64,000 nucleotides of DNA, from the NCBI GenBank assembly GCA_000333855.2, contig CM007319.1, forward strand, positions 2,008,282-2,072,281. Reading direction: 5' to 3'. The position numbers and the translations under genes are program-made. Shown in pieces: positions 21,738-31,329 of the stretch. How positions within the stretch are numbered: the first letter of the stretch is position 1; each line of letters opens with the position of its first letter. This DNA is from Endotrypanum monterogeii. Taxonomy: Eukaryota; Euglenozoa; Kinetoplastea; Trypanosomatida; Trypanosomatidae. The notes beneath the pieces were generated by a model. It searched no databases, was not told where the DNA came from, and worked only from the letters and a program-made list of their open reading frames with translations.

Positions 21738-22694
21738 CCTCGGTGTGTATCGCGATAGAAAACCAGAAATATATATGAGGAAATAATCTTCTTCGGGTGC
21801 GGGTACCCCCAAGACAAACTCTGACGTATGCGGGACCGCTCTCTTTGATCGGACCAGGAGATGGCGAATCGGGTGGTCGTAGTGGTGGTACTATGCCAAC
21901 AGGTTGGATAGTCGCATGGAATGTGAATGGGGGAAGAGAGGGAGCAAGCGCAGGACATCGCAGACAAAAGGAAAGCGGTGCAAGAGATCAGAACGGCAGA
22001 CAACGCAAAAAAATATATTGCGCATGATGAATAGGGGGGGAAAAAAGCTCCGCAAGAAGCGTGAGCAGATGGAGGAGAGCAATCACCGCACGTCGGGACT
22101 GATGTTAGGGGAATAAGTCGCGCCATAAGCCCGAAAGAATACCTTCTCGTAGTCGCTCCGATGAACCCTTTTTCGATTACGATTGTAGTCTACACGTCCC
22201 GATTCTGTTTTTTTTTTTAGGGGATGCTCACAGCCAAACACCTCTGCTCAACGCACCCCATTAAGTTTGCGAAACGTCGAGGAAACATGAGCACTTGCGA
22301 TAATAAGTTTACGTACAAAAGCACGTACAAAAACGGGCGCACAAGCATACATGCACGCGACCACATTCATACGCACAAAGGTTCGGTATGTACGTGAACA
22401 AGTGATCATCTCTAGCGTTTGAAGAGTGAGAATTTCATGAAATTGGAATGCGCACTGGCCCTCTCCGCTGCAAACGGAATGCATAGACACATTCGCTGAT
22501 GATGAATGAAAGAAACGCTGAGCTACTTTGTGCGGGTACGCATCGGCCGTGACGCGTGGCGACGAAGAAATCACAAAAAATCGATGGGTAGTGAACAGGG
22601 AAACCCTTGTCAAGAGACTCGATGGAGAGTTTGTATCCCCAGCAGTGCGAACACACCTGGAGAGGGAAAAAGGGAACTAAGGGCCACAAAATCC
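21738..22694. other. Intergenic region between the FHA kinase and the RBBP4-like gene
   Basis: No gene is seen. It carries a T-run at about 22207-22219 and no long microsatellite. It is expected to be mostly the 3'UTR of the kinase. Confidence 0.65.
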
Positions 22695-24314
22695 TCAAGA
22701 GGGCTCCGAGGACTGTGGTAAACTCGGCGAGACCCTCGTCGTAGCGGACAAGATATCGTTGTTCTCCAACACGCCTCCGCTTGGCGCGCCGCTGATCGGA
22801 ACGTTTTCAAGCCAGTGGTGACGACAGACTTCAGCGAGTGAGGGACGATGCTGTGGATTCGCTGTCATCATGCGCGTGATGAGATCTTTGCAGGATACAG
22901 ATAAAAAATCCATGGATCGATTGAAGGCCACAAGGGCACCAGGCTGAGGGTGACTTGGCACGGTGCCGGAGCAAAGAATGTACAGAAGAACCCCCAGGGA
23001 CCACACATCCACTGCAGCAGTGATTTCCTGCAGGGGCGCCCCCTCTGCAGTAGAAAAGGCAATCTCTGGTGCAGCGTAGACTGGCGTCCCTCCACAAGCG
23101 GTGTCTGACCTGCCGCCCCCTCGAACACGACCCTCATACCTTGCACTGCCAAAGTCAGTGACTTTAAGCTCCACGTCGTAGGGTGAACGTGCACTTGCGT
23201 TTGCCTGGTGATCATCGACGACGGAAAGGATGGCTTGGTCTTTGGCTGGCGGCGCGGATGTCGCCAGACCCCTCGCATTCACCGAAACGAAGTCTAAGGA
23301 CATTGTGTCATCATCTATGGGCATTCGCTGAAGAACGTTCACAAGCACATTTTCCGGTTTGAGGTCGCAGTGGATGATGCCACGACTGTGGATGTACACA
23401 ACAGCCTCGAGAAGCTGCCTAAAAAGGTGACGTGCCTCAGCCTCGGTAAAGGGGTTGCGTCCACGACCGACAATGTAATCAAACAGATCACCGCCGCGGA
23501 CATACTCCATAACTAATGCAACGCAGCCATCCCCCTCAAAAGCCTCTAAAGCCCGTGCAACGTGTGGATGAACCATGCCGCGCGTAACTTCAATCTCTGT
23601 GTGGAGAGAATCCGAGGCCCCCTCGGGGAAAGGGCGCCTCCGATCGATCAGCTTGACAGCAGCCAGTCTCTTTGTCTCTCGATCTATTCCCAGGCGCACC
23701 GTCGCAAAACTGCCCTGCCCCAGTACCGGACCCAGCTTGTACCGTTGTAGCCCCTCCACAGTTGCAAAACCAGAAGGTCCGGTTAAGCGGACGAACTCAA
23801 ACGCATATAAACTGGCTTCCTCCAGCATCGGGTTTATCAGCGAAAGATTATCTCGCGGACGCAACGCCCCGGATCGACCGCGCCCCACTCGGTGGCCATT
23901 GATAAAGGTACCGTTGAAGCTGTTGTCATGCACAAAAACATCCTCTCCCAGGACAAAGACTACACAGTGAAGTCGCGACACAGAGCTAGAGGGGATTACC
24001 AGGTCACAGCAACTGGGGTCTCGCCCAACACGAAGACCCTCGACACCAAAACGCGTTGTGCGGACTCTTGTGTCTGTAGGTGCACCAATGAGAGAGAGCT
24101 CGAAAAGCTCTTGCTCAGCATGACGCCCAGTTGACGCATCTTCTTTGCTGTCACTCGCACCGAATTTGTATTGAGATGAAGTCGAGGTGCTCAGAAAACG
24201 CTGGCTACGGGGAGAACGCGAGCTGCACCTCTCAGTGGAGCAGCGTCGACGGCGCTCTCGCTTGCGACTGCTTTGAAAAAGATCGCGCAAAAGCCTGTCA
24301 GGGGTGCCATCCAT
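22695..24314 (-). CDS. FHA-domain serine/threonine protein kinase (CHK2/Rad53-like architecture)
   Basis: ATG at 24314 (MDGTPDRLLRDLF) gives 539 residues; the upstream open stretch is pyrimidine-tract sequence. A basic Ser/Arg-rich start with two SQ sites precedes an FHA domain at about 85-175, with GRD at 97-99, SRLH at 113-116 and NGTFING at 134-140, the phosphothreonine-binding residues. The kinase domain starts near 192: glycine loop GQGSFATV (199-206), catalytic Lys221, HCDLKPEN (315-322), DFG (387-389) and APE (415-417). The usual Arg before the catalytic Asp317 is Cys, so it is a non-RD kinase, and about 45 residues are inserted before DFG. FHA followed by kinase is the CHK2/Rad53/Dun1 layout used in DNA-damage signalling. 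Whether this one has that role is inference, since FHA kinases have diversified in kinetoplastids. Confidence 0.82.
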   Translation of the reverse strand: MDGTPDRLLRDLFQSSRKRERRRRCSTERCSSRSPRSQRFLSTSTSSQYKFGASDSKEDASTGRHAEQELFELSLIGAPTDTRVRTTRFGVEGLRVGRDPSCCDLVIPSSSVSRLHCVVFVLGEDVFVHDNSFNGTFINGHRVGRGRSGALRPRDNLSLINPMLEEASLYAFEFVRLTGPSGFATVEGLQRYKLGPVLGQGSFATVRLGIDRETKRLAAVKLIDRRRPFPEGASDSLHTEIEVTRGMVHPHVARALEAFEGDGCVALVMEYVRGGDLFDYIVGRGRNPFTEAEARHLFRQLLEAVVYIHSRGIIHCDLKPENVLVNVLQRMPIDDDTMSLDFVSVNARGLATSAPPAKDQAILSVVDDHQANASARSPYDVELKVTDFGSARYEGRVRGGGRSDTACGGTPVYAAPEIAFSTAEGAPLQEITAAVDVWSLGVLLYILCSGTVPSHPQPGALVAFNRSMDFLSVSCKDLITRMMTANPQHRPSLAEVCRHHWLENVPISGAPSGGVLENNDILSATTRVSPSLPQSSEPS

Positions 24315-25480
24315 GAAATCACCGATGTGCAAGGCCTCTGCGCGGATGTGCAGTGATAATGAATAGGTGGGGGAACACAGGAGTCCGTCAAAAAAAAAAA
24401 AAGGACGAGACGCAAACTCACAAAAGTGAGAGGGAGGGAAGCGGGGTTTCTCCCACCTGTGCACCACAAGTTTTCAATGGGAAAGGCGATAAGAGATGTG
24501 AGACACATGGGGGAGAGAAGAAGCTTCGGCAATAATGAAGCATGAAGTCCTGCAAATGAAGAAGAAACGACTCCTACATATACGCCGCCGCGCAAGCGCA
24601 GAAACCCCCGGGATCTAGATCGGAGAGGAGGGGTAGTCGACAACATGTGCTGCAAGAGGCAGAGTTGCTCCCTCGTCGCCGTTAGTGCCAGCCGACAGCC
24701 TGTAGAGAAAGAGAATCGTATCCTCTGCAACGGTGTCGAGCGTGCACATTTAAAAAAAAGCAAATCACACAAGACGAAAGAACGAGCCAAGTCCCCATTA
24801 CAGGTATGCATTCGTTTGAACCCAAGCATCGACAATGTCGAGAAAGCGTACTTGGCCCTTTCCCGCGCCCGCTCCACATTCCTTCGCTTACCATCGACTA
24901 TATGCTTCGCCTCACAAGGCACTATGAATGAGACGTCGAAACCAGAGGGAAGGAGGAAGCCGTAGACGGCCTGGCAATTCGAGACGCACTCGACGTCAGC
25001 ACCACGAGGAGTGCGTCTTCTTCGATGAGCTACACTTGCAGAGATGAAGACGCGGCACTGTACGCAGTGAATACACCCAGGGCCACAGACACATACAAAC
25101 ACGCTTCACCCCCCCCCTAGTGCACAAAGACTCAAACTTTACACAACCACAACAACGGTAAAGACGTTCTTTTGTATATAAATATGTATAAGAGTCCAAG
25201 ATGAAGGAACCAAACAAATTTAAAAAAGCGAGTGTGTTACTGCACTGTCAACGGAAGCAGTACGCACCTAATTGACCCAAAAACACATGCGCGAAGGAAA
25301 ACAAAAGGGATGCTGTAAGCCGAAACTATAGAATTAATAAGGGGCGACGATGCAGAAATGACTCGATACAAGAAATTTTCCAGGCTTTCCTGCCTTGTGC
25401 AGTGCTTACAGCTGCGTATCGTTTTGCAGTAAACATATATATATATATATATATATATAGCGAGAGAGAGAGAGAGGTGG
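24315..25480. other. Intergenic region left of the assembly gap
   Basis: No gene is supported. Contains an A12-13 run near 24390-24402 (part of the likely splice tract of the kinase), a C-run near 25110-25117, (AT)n at about 25436-25459 and (GA)n at about 25461-25477 that runs into the gap. Confidence 0.65.
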
Positions 25481-26330
25481 NNNNNNNNNNNNNNNNNNNN
25501 NNNNNNNNNNNNNNNNNNNNNNNNNNNNNNNNNNNNNNNNNNNNNNNNNNNNNNNNNNNNNNNNNNNNNNNNNNNNNNNNNNNNNNNNNNNNNNNNNNNN
25601 NNNNNNNNNNNNNNNNNNNNNNNNNNNNNNNNNNNNNNNNNNNNNNNNNNNNNNNNNNNNNNNNNNNNNNNNNNNNNNNNNNNNNNNNNNNNNNNNNNNN
25701 NNNNNNNNNNNNNNNNNNNNNNNNNNNNNNNNNNNNNNNNNNNNNNNNNNNNNNNNNNNNNNNNNNNNNNNNNNNNNNNNNNNNNNNNNNNNNNNNNNNN
25801 NNNNNNNNNNNNNNNNNNNNNNNNNNNNNNNNNNNNNNNNNNNNNNNNNNNNNNNNNNNNNNNNNNNNNNNNNNNNNNNNNNNNNNNNNNNNNNNNNNNN
25901 NNNNNNNNNNNNNNNNNNNNNNNNNNNNNNNNNNNNNNNNNNNNNNNNNNNNNNNNNNNNNNNNNNNNNNNNNNNNNNNNNNNNNNNNNNNNNNNNNNNN
26001 NNNNNNNNNNNNNNNNNNNNNNNNNNNNNNNNNNNNNNNNNNNNNNNNNNNNNNNNNNNNNNNNNNNNNNNNNNNNNNNNNNNNNNNNNNNNNNNNNNNN
26101 NNNNNNNNNNNNNNNNNNNNNNNNNNNNNNNNNNNNNNNNNNNNNNNNNNNNNNNNNNNNNNNNNNNNNNNNNNNNNNNNNNNNNNNNNNNNNNNNNNNN
26201 NNNNNNNNNNNNNNNNNNNNNNNNNNNNNNNNNNNNNNNNNNNNNNNNNNNNNNNNNNNNNNNNNNNNNNNNNNNNNNNNNNNNNNNNNNNNNNNNNNNN
26301 NNNNNNNNNNNNNNNNNNNNNNNNNNNNNN
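25481..26330. other. Assembly gap (850 N)
   Basis: A block of 850 undetermined bases. The left edge is (AT)n then (GA)n; the right side resumes with unique sequence and then another long (AT)n at about 26431-26465. A small gene or repeat array could be hidden. The frames that cross it are artefacts of the N bases. Confidence 0.99.
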
Positions 26331-26429
26331 CAGCCCACTCGCTGATAGAAGGGTACGTAACTTTACTGCTGTACCGTACACTCCGCCGTTCGGTCCGTAC
26401 ACGACAGACTTACCCGTAACGATAGTACG

Positions 26430-26467
<38 letters not shown>

Positions 26468-26598
26468 ATAAGCCTAAAAAACGTCTCTCCTTCGAATTGA
26501 GAAAGAGATGGTCACGGGAGCCAATGAGGACACCACACAAAGATACACACCTGTGAAGAAGATTGTCGAGTCGATCCAGAAAAAGAAAAGAGCACGTT

Positions 26599-26635
<37 letters not shown>

Positions 26636-26686
26636 ATCAAATACCCTGTTTTGCGTCGCTGGACACTACTCAGGCATCATCATCGA
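26331..26686. other. Intergenic region right of the gap
   Basis: (AT)n at about 26431-26465 and (GT)n at about 26603-26631. No gene; probably 3'UTR of the ubiquitin-like-domain gene. Confidence 0.65.
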
Positions 26687-27706
26687 CTACTGCAAGAGGC
26701 ACCCGGGCACCCGGCCACCGGAAACTTCGACGCCGTCGTTGGTACCTTTCAGAGGTCGGGACGACTCAATTTTCCCGAAATCCTCAAAAAAAATGTTGCC
26801 GAGCTCCATAGCATCCATCTCGTGCAGTACAATCGGCACTGCAATGAGTGGGTACATGCACCCTGCCTCGCGCATAGGCAACGGAGTTCGTAGACGTACG
26901 CCAGCCTTTGACTGCAAACATTGCTGCACCACCAACAAGAATCCCGGCTGGTCCTTGACAACTTTGAACTCGCCAAAGTAGAAAAGCTCGAGGCAAACTT
27001 CTCCCGGGGAGCACTGCCCATCGATGTGGGTGAAGGAGTCTGGCATGCGTGCATCCCAGAATGGAAAGGGATCATCGATGCCGGGGAACGGAATCGAGAA
27101 CTCAGTGTCGATGCCCACCCTACGCGGACCGTGCCGGACGTGAGAGAATATATGGTAAACCTCTGTATTCTTAGGGTCATAAGTATAGATCTCGCGCCCT
27201 GTCAGACCCGGCATGGAGAGGGGAGGCTGGGGTATGCTCTGAGGGCTTTGACTGCTGTCCTCGCCTTTGTGCCGAGCATCAAGAAAAGTTGGGCGTTGAC
27301 GAGGGGCGTTGAGGCGCATGGCTACAAGACGATCGTCAGGCACAGGCACATCCTTGCCAAGCATCTTCATAGCCAAGATATAATCAGCATGTGAGAACTC
27401 ATGCAGGGCATTGTCCTTTGCAACACCGACCTCGTCAAAATTGCTTCCCTCGAGCTCCGATTCCCTCACGACATGCACCGTCAGGATGGGGTCGATCTGC
27501 TGACCCGTCATGCCCAGAGAGCGTAGAGTAGCGGTGTTTTCTACTAAGCCATCCTGCATTAAAAAAAGTTCGCTCGGCGAGAAACCGAAGCGAATCTGAA
27601 CGAGCCCCTTCAACTCTGCAACGGTCGTGTCCGGGGACAAAATGTCGTCACTCTCCTCGATCACCGAGTACTTACCGGTCAAAAACCAATGGAGTGTGAC
27701 CCTCAT
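26687..27706 (-). CDS. Protein with ubiquitin-like N-terminal domain, function unknown
   Basis: ATG at 27706 gives 339 residues. Residues 1-80 read as a ubiquitin-like beta-grasp: MRVTLHWFL and YSVIEES strands, DTTVAELKGLVQIRFG for the helix with the usual T.ELK..I pattern, ELFLMQDG, then TLRSLGM and ILTVHVV as the last strand. The remainder is a separate folded region (about 165-330) with motifs such as YHIFSHVRHGPRRVGIDTEF, FDAR-like FWDARMPDSFTHIDG and ELGNIFFEDFG. I do not recognise it. No transmembrane segment and no Gly-Gly end, so the domain is probably an integral Ubl and not a processed modifier. A long plus-strand A/G tract at 27729-27757 gives a pyrimidine tract just upstream of the ATG. 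Confidence 0.7.
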   Translation of the reverse strand: MRVTLHWFLTGKYSVIEESDDILSPDTTVAELKGLVQIRFGFSPSELFLMQDGLVENTATLRSLGMTGQQIDPILTVHVVRESELEGSNFDEVGVAKDNALHEFSHADYILAMKMLGKDVPVPDDRLVAMRLNAPRQRPTFLDARHKGEDSSQSPQSIPQPPLSMPGLTGREIYTYDPKNTEVYHIFSHVRHGPRRVGIDTEFSIPFPGIDDPFPFWDARMPDSFTHIDGQCSPGEVCLELFYFGEFKVVKDQPGFLLVVQQCLQSKAGVRLRTPLPMREAGCMYPLIAVPIVLHEMDAMELGNIFFEDFGKIESSRPLKGTNDGVEVSGGRVPGCLLQ

Positions 27707-28484
27707 GGCTGTGACAGGTGAGCGGAGATCAGAAAAACCAAAAAAAAAAAAAACGGGGGAAAGTGCCGACTACCTAAGTAATAAACAACGTGCACGGAGG
27801 CACACCTCAGCGCAGCGGTATCAAAACTCGATTCACGGGTACAAAGTGAAGCGTAGAGGCGGATAAAATGCACTGACGATAACGAGGCGTACACGGCACC
27901 TCGCCCCTCTCTATCACATGGATATACTCTTTTGGAGAGGTGGTGATGTCGATGCTACAGGGGATGTGAGCGTCCAGCATACATACAAACAGTTCCAGTC
28001 AGGGAGAAGGGGTGTAGATAGGCAACCAACGCTGAGCTCTTGCAAACTCTTGCACGTATTCCATTGACACTGCTCAATGAAGGTCGCTGACTCCAAGTTG
28101 TGGACAGGGGAAGGTAAAAAAAATCCCAAGGACAAGAAGCATTGTGAAGGCGAGGAGGGGAAATTTGTTTTTCAAAGTGCACACTTGACAGCGACGAGCC
28201 CTCGCGTTTGCCTCAGAGTCGGCCCTCATGGAGGTTCGGCCATATTGGAAGCAACGATGCGTTCCCTGACTCGCCACCTGCAGATATGAATACGCAGTGT
28301 GGGGCACGTTTGCATTATTGTTCCATTGATGCTGTTAGTGTGGCAATCGAGGAGTTCAACTGCCACAGTAAGCTTGGCAGGGCAGTCTTGGTGAGCCTGA
28401 TGCAGTGTGACTCAGCACATGAGATTTCTTCGGAGACAAAAATGTTGCACGCCCAAAGCTGGCGCGTCGGAGGGCAAAACATTT

Positions 28485-28516
<32 letters not shown>

Positions 28517-28684
28517 GTTGGTGTGGAAAGAGCTGGATTAAAGCCACAGATTGCTGTTCACCTGCCAACCCCCAGGAGACCAAGTGTTGATATCGGATTT
28601 AAAAGTCGAGTAATGGGCAATGGGTGTGGGAGGTGACAAATGCACGCTCCACCTACACCAGTCGGCCGCCATTTGTCCCTCGCG
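27707..28684. other. Intergenic region downstream of the TFIIS gene
   Basis: An A13-14 run at about 27739-27752 belongs to the splice tract of the ubiquitin-like-domain gene. A compound (CA)n-(TA)n microsatellite sits at about 28484-28517. No gene is seen. Confidence 0.65.
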
Positions 28685-29698
28685 TTAGTACTTGCGCCAC
28701 TGTGTATTGCACCTGTTGCAGGTAATGATCACCGTCATCGGCTCATCACCCGAGCGCGTCTGCCGCTGCTCCCAGGAAGTATCGCGGGCTCCACAGGTAT
28801 GACACTTGAAGAGCGTCGAGTTGCTCGTCCGCATCGCTTTCTTAATCTCGCTGAGGTTTGTGTCTTTGGAGCGCTCCTCGATCTTTTCTTCGATCTTTTT
28901 GCGCAGCTCTGGATTGGCCAACTCACGATCATCCATGGTGACGAGGCGCTCCACTGGCAGCTCTCCCTCCACCACTTTCCTTCTCAGCTCGCAGTTCTTC
29001 GTGTCTTTGATGTTGAACAGAAGCGTCTGGAAAGTGTCCTTCGTTTGCTCCATATCGCCCGGGATCGCCCCTACGATTCGGGCACACAACTCACGAACAC
29101 GGTCAGACTCATGCAACTCTCGCTCCTTCATAAATACCCCATGCAGCAACTCAGCCCATCGCTGATGAAGGGTCAACTTTTTCGTTGCGGCTGCCGCGCT
29201 AGACGACGATGTATGGGTAGGAGGTGTGGAGGTAGGGGTAAGGGAAGTGAGAGGTGTGAGCTTTCCGAGAGACGAAGTGGGTGTAGTAGCGGGTGTCTTA
29301 CGGATAATCTTACGCGGCAAATGAGCGTAGGGCGAGATCGGAGTTGTCGGGGCACTCTCCCTTCTCACCTGTTTTGGCGCAACCGGTTTCAGATCGGCGT
29401 TGGCGTCGGGGGTATTTTCGGTCGCCACGAAAGGCGTAATGGGAGAATCAGCAGTGTTTTCGCTGCCTTCGCAGGTGCCGCCGCGAGAGGATAAAGTCAA
29501 GAAATGGGTAATGGGCTCCGTAACACGTGGGCGCTTCATCCCGGATACAGCGGTTGAAGTTTTTACCTCCAGCGATGTGGGGGGCAACGCCTCGGGCGGT
29601 GGCTCAAGGGAGTCTGAGACACCGGCCAGAGAGGGCAGACTCGGTGGCGACGAAGGAGCAGACCCCGATGGAGCGAGAGGTTCGACGACGTCGGACAT
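28685..29698 (-). CDS. Transcription elongation factor TFIIS
   Basis: ATG at 29698 (MSDVVEPLAPSGS) gives 337 residues. The N-terminal about 170 residues are Pro/Ser/Thr-rich. The central TFIIS domain (about 195-285) has RELCARIVGAIPGDME...RTLLFN-like helices and the LRRKVVEGELPVERLVTMDDRELANPE pattern. The C-terminal zinc ribbon is complete: CxxC (CHTC), the invariant hairpin QTRSGDEPMT, and CxxC (CNRC). The Asp-Glu pair of this hairpin reaches into the RNA polymerase II active site and stimulates cleavage of backtracked RNA. The canonical N-terminal LW domain is not obvious. A second, divergent copy lies about 0.9 kb upstream in transcript order. Confidence 0.92.
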   Translation of the reverse strand: MSDVVEPLAPSGSAPSSPPSLPSLAGVSDSLEPPPEALPPTSLEVKTSTAVSGMKRPRVTEPITHFLTLSSRGGTCEGSENTADSPITPFVATENTPDANADLKPVAPKQVRRESAPTTPISPYAHLPRKIIRKTPATTPTSSLGKLTPLTSLTPTSTPPTHTSSSSAAAATKKLTLHQRWAELLHGVFMKERELHESDRVRELCARIVGAIPGDMEQTKDTFQTLLFNIKDTKNCELRRKVVEGELPVERLVTMDDRELANPELRKKIEEKIEERSKDTNLSEIKKAMRTSNSTLFKCHTCGARDTSWEQRQTRSGDEPMTVIITCNRCNTQWRKY

Positions 29699-29725
29699 GG
29701 TCCACCACGGGGCCTCGTGCGACAG

Positions 29726-29741
29726 CTTGCAAAAAACAATA
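29726..29741 (-). promoter_or_regulatory. Likely trans-splice acceptor of the TFIIS gene
   Basis: The transcript reads a T-rich tract (plus-strand A-run, 29731-29741) followed by GCAAG with the AG at 29727-29726, about 28 bases before the ATG at 29698. The tract is short, so the call is tentative. Confidence 0.4.
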
Positions 29742-30621
29742 AAGTGTGAACAGAGGAAGGTGTTCCCCGTACAACGATAACAACAACAAAAACGGCGACG
29801 AATACACGTCAGCACAGATATGATGCCGGAAAAAAAAAAGTGCGTGTGTGAGAAACGAGCAGACCTAAAAAAAACATGCACTGGTGTTTGTCTCGCCTTT
29901 GTGTTGCACCTCGCTTACACTTTTCTGTTTTTCCCTCGTGAAAAATTCAGTGAGGCAGATGAGAATTTTTTTAAATGGAGAACAGGAAAAAAAAAAGAAT
30001 CAAGTCCCCGCAATGACATACGCGACCGCACCGTGTATGCGCACGGCGCGTTCCGCACCTCTTATGATGAACGCAGTTGGCTGCGATAGAGGGGGGGGGA
30101 ATAAGAAAAAAAAATAAAAGTTGCAAATGCCAGCACATACGCAATGTCGAACAGCTTTTTAATGAAAACCCCGCAATTGGGCAACGGCATGCACCATTTC
30201 GAGATGATACGACTCTATTACTGACGAACCTTGAAAACTCTACTCCTCGACAGAGGTACACAAGGAGAACACACGCCGCTTCCCCGGGGACGACATCCTG
30301 GAGAATCTGATAGGTTGTTGGTAAGCCGCTCTGTCGTGGAGATTGAAGACCTCATGTACCTTCCGGTCTGCAGCGTGCTTCGAGCTGCTTTGTTATGCGC
30401 GCACACGACAGAGCAAGAAAAAAAATGAGTGAAGTTTAAACTGAGTGTTTTCCTGTATATGTTTGCTTTTCGACGCTCAGATAATTCTTTGAAGGTTGGC
30501 ATATAAATGCATGAGACTGTAGCAGCGACACCGGTAAAAACACTTCACACACACACACACACAGGTAGCGATGGGGACTGCATCTCCAGTCAATATGCGA
30601 AACCCCACCACCGCTTCTTTT
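29742..30621. other. Intergenic region between the two TFIIS-type genes
   Basis: No gene is seen. Several A-runs (about 29829, 29990, 30103) and a short (CA)n at about 30547-30563. It should carry the 3'UTR of the divergent TFIIS gene. Confidence 0.65.
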
Positions 30622-31329
30622 CTACTGTCGAAAAGACAGGGAGCACTTGCAGCACCGTAGCAACGTCGGCGTTTCGTCGTCACCCTGCCACTTCACAAAA
30701 TCAGTGGAGCGAAAATTGGCATAGCACTCATGCGATTCGCATGCAGGACAAGTGAACATGTTCGTCACAACGTGGTTGATTCTTTCCAAGTACTCGACGG
30801 AATACTGATCCAGTCGTTTTTGTCGATCCTTCTCTAATGCTGCGCGTGCGCTCTGATTGAGGAGGCTGACCTCGTCAAGGCCCACAAGCTCTGCGGGGCT
30901 CAGGCGGCCTGTCAGAACACCCTCTCGGAGTTCTTCATTGAGTGGATCGGCGAGTGCACGGGTCACCGCCCGAGCCACATCCCCGCCATTGCCGTACTGC
31001 CTCAATGCTGCGACCACTCGGCTCGCTACGTCGTCGACGTTGGCGGATGGACATCGCGGACTGGATTGCGAAAGAGATTGACGAATGAGTTTGCAAACGT
31101 CAATACGATGTTCACTGCGACTGTCTGCAACAGTGGCACGACTCGCTGAAGGTGTCGCCGCTAAGATGGACGTCGCTTCTCCTGCAGGTGTGAACCAATA
31201 TCGACGGTGGGTCACACGCGAAGGGCGCGGCAACGATAACAGCCCCACAAGATGCATGTTGAGTGCCGAAGCGTCGCTCGCCTCGGTAGTGGAAGCACGA
31301 CTGTCACAACTCCACTCGCTATCTGACAT
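30622..31329 (-). CDS. Divergent TFIIS-like protein (second copy)
   Basis: ATG at 31329 (MSDSEWSCDSRAST) gives 235 residues; upstream codons offer only a TTG. Residues about 95-185 resemble the TFIIS central domain (VDDVASRVVAALRQYG...LNEELREGVLTGRLSPAELVGLDEVSLLNQSARAALEKDR), with the same helix order as the neighbouring TFIIS. The C-terminus is a zinc ribbon with CxxC (CPAC) and CxxC (CCKC). The hairpin reads WQGDDETPT where TFIIS has RSGDEPMT: the acidic pair is kept, but Arg, Met and one spacing residue differ. It has no N-terminal extension. It may be a regulator or subunit-like paralogue (as with polymerase I/III zinc-ribbon subunits) rather than a full cleavage factor; that is inference. 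Confidence 0.75.
   Translation of the reverse strand: MSDSEWSCDSRASTTEASDASALNMHLVGLLSLPRPSRVTHRRYWFTPAGEATSILAATPSASRATVADSRSEHRIDVCKLIRQSLSQSSPRCPSANVDDVASRVVAALRQYGNGGDVARAVTRALADPLNEELREGVLTGRLSPAELVGLDEVSLLNQSARAALEKDRQKRLDQYSVEYLERINHVVTNMFTCPACESHECYANFRSTDFVKWQGDDETPTLLRCCKCSLSFRQ

Noticed and set aside
25326..26556. Frames running through the assembly gap on both strands
   Set aside because: They exist only because undetermined bases contain no stop codons.
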